Below, one piece after another: positions 6,364 to 6,944 of a stretch of DNA of 6,944 nucleotides. Both the position numbers and the translations under genes were made by a program. The stretch spans positions 1-6,944 of the forward strand of contig DFYU01000150.1 in the NCBI GenBank assembly GCA_002383415.1. Reading direction: 5' to 3'. The notes under the pieces are model-generated. The model saw only the letters and a program-made list of their open reading frames with translations. It had not been told where the DNA came from and made no database searches. Positions within the stretch are counted from its first letter, which is position 1. Each line of letters opens with the position of its first letter. Origin of the DNA: Geobacter sp. UBA4074 (lineage in GTDB: Bacteria; Desulfobacterota; Desulfuromonadia; Geobacterales; Pseudopelobacteraceae).

Positions 6364-6394
6364 TGAAAAGTGCATCTCTACCGTGTTCTTTTCA
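6364..6394. repeat. 7-bp inverted repeat upstream of flhA
   Basis: TGAAAAG (6364-6370) and CTTTTCA (6388-6394) are perfect reverse complements around a 17-base loop. With one bulged A the pairing extends to CAT/ATG outside. The site is about 43 bases before the flhA start. It may be a weak hairpin or a dyad binding site. Confidence 0.3.
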
Positions 6395-6436
6395 ATGCTG
6401 ACGCCTGCGGGCGGCAAATGACAAAGGCATGACACC

Positions 6437-6944
6437 ATGGCCAACGGCAGCACAGTTCAGGCGCTTGAACTGAAAAATTTCCGCAAAAATTCTGACATCT
6501 ATGTTGCAATAGGATTGATCGGCATACTGGCGCTGATGATCATTCCGTTGCCGGCCATGGTGTTGGACCTGTTTCTGGCGGCCAATATCACCATCGCCCT
6601 GGCCATCCTGCTGGTCTGTCTTTATACCCGTCATCCCCTCGATTTTTCGGTGTTCCCCTCGGTGTTGCTGGTTACCACCCTCTTCAGGCTTTCGTTGAAC
6701 GTTGCCGGTACCAGGCTGATCCTGATGCACGGCGGTGAAGGCGCAGAAGCCGCAGGCGCTGTGATCAAGGCCTTTGGTACCTTCGTGGTGGGGGGCAACT
6801 ACGTGGTGGGCGCGGTGATGTTCCTGATCCTGGTGGTGATCAACTTTGTGGTTATCACCAAGGGTGCTGGCCGCGTGGCCGAGGTCTCGGCCCGCTTTAC
6901 CCTGGATGCCATGCCGGGTAAGCAGATGGCGATCGACGCCGACC
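6437..6944 (+). CDS. flhA: Flagellar export platform protein FlhA, 3' end missing
   Basis: Largest inner-membrane protein of the flagellar export gate. Its membrane part is linked to proton-driven export, and its cytoplasmic nonamer binds chaperone-substrate complexes. Only 169 residues of an expected 690 or so are present. Membrane segments appear at about 21-39, 43-64, 70-87 and 113-141. Signatures are FPSVLLVTTLFRLSLNVAGT (73-92), VVGGNYVVGAVMFLILVVIN (117-136) and RFTLDAMPGKQMAIDAD (153-169), the FHIPEP family core. ATG 6437 is fixed by an in-frame stop at 6419-6421 and has AAAGG at 6423-6427 with nine bases between. A near-palindrome (CAGTTCA 6453-6459 / TGAACTG 6466-6472) lies within codons 6-12. 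The gene runs past the window edge. Confidence 0.97.
   Translation, partial: MANGSTVQALELKNFRKNSDIYVAIGLIGILALMIIPLPAMVLDLFLAANITIALAILLVCLYTRHPLDFSVFPSVLLVTTLFRLSLNVAGTRLILMHGGEGAEAAGAVIKAFGTFVVGGNYVVGAVMFLILVVINFVVITKGAGRVAEVSARFTLDAMPGKQMAIDAD
6453..6472 (+). other. Hairpin within the first flhA codons
   Basis: CAGTTCA (6453-6459) and TGAACTG (6466-6472) form a perfect 7-bp stem with a six-base loop, beginning 13 bases after the flhA start codon. A fold here could slow initiation or early elongation. It may also be a coincidence of codon choice. Confidence 0.3.

Larger units (their letters stand above)
6211..6436 (+). repeat. 9-bp inverted repeat framing the flhB-flhA spacer
   Basis: GGTGTCATG at 6211-6219 (last sense codons of flhB) is the exact reverse complement of CATGACACC at 6428-6436, which ends on the base before the flhA ATG. 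The arms enclose the 214-base spacer apart from the flhB stop and the right arm itself. They could be terminal repeats of a small inserted element. In mRNA they could instead form a long-range stem touching the flhA start region. Neither is shown. Confidence 0.45.
6223..6436. other. 214-base flhB-flhA spacer without a recognised gene
   Basis: This is the only long gap in the fliL-flhA run, where other junctions span at most 26 bases. It holds a 31-base palindrome (6229-6259), a small stem AGGCC/GGCCT (6260-6273), two copies of TGGTGGTGT (6312-6320, 6337-6345), an inverted repeat around 6364-6394, and the flhA ribosome binding site (AAAGG, 6423-6427). No convincing protein or RNA gene was recognised. 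Confidence 0.6.

Noticed and set aside
6418..6432. Four-codon ORF (ATG...TGA) just before flhA as a leader peptide
   Set aside because: Too short to distinguish from chance, with no Shine-Dalgarno of its own.
6247..6453. 68-residue minus-strand ORF in the flhB-flhA spacer
   Set aside because: No recognisable domain; it overlaps the flhA start and ends inside the palindrome. Codon use is not clearly non-coding, so it could be a relic of an inserted repeat, but it is not supported as a gene.
1..6944. CRISPR arrays, tRNA/rRNA genes, transposase genes, toxin-antitoxin or phage-defence genes
   Set aside because: None seen; nearly all sequence is accounted for by flagellar genes.

Overview
This window is a flagellar gene cluster, with every gene on the + strand. 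It holds the 3' part of a hook-type axial protein gene (flgE-like, cut by the left edge), then fliL, fliM, fliN, fliO, fliP, fliQ, fliR, flhB, and the first 169 codons of flhA (cut by the right edge). Gene order, protein lengths and motifs all fit a Gram-negative motile bacterium. The hook gene followed by fliLMNOPQR-flhB-flhA, with moderate GC (high fifties by eye in most genes), suggests a Geobacter/Desulfuromonadales-type deltaproteobacterium. That taxonomic guess is inference only.

Layout. 1-824: hook-like protein, AT-richer in its middle than the rest of the window. 825-1015: spacer with GC-rich hairpins and a weak promoter candidate. 1016-5148: fliL to fliR, packed with gaps of 2-26 bases or a 4-base overlap. 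5152-6222: flhB, whose conserved N-terminus requires a CTG start immediately after the fliR stop. 6223-6436: an unexpected 214-base spacer carrying a perfect 31-base palindrome and framed by a 9-base inverted repeat. 6437 onward: flhA.

How the genes work together. FliP, FliQ and FliR form the export gate core of the flagellar type III secretion system, with FliO helping its assembly. FlhB is the substrate-specificity switch and FlhA the export platform. FliM and FliN build the C-ring switch that receives phosphorylated CheY. FliL supports the stator-motor interface. The hook protein is one of the substrates exported by this apparatus.

I see no unknown multi-gene system here. The less ordinary signals are the apparent CTG start of flhB directly after tandem in-frame stops, the structured flhB-flhA spacer, and the compositional mosaic and small size of the hook-like gene.
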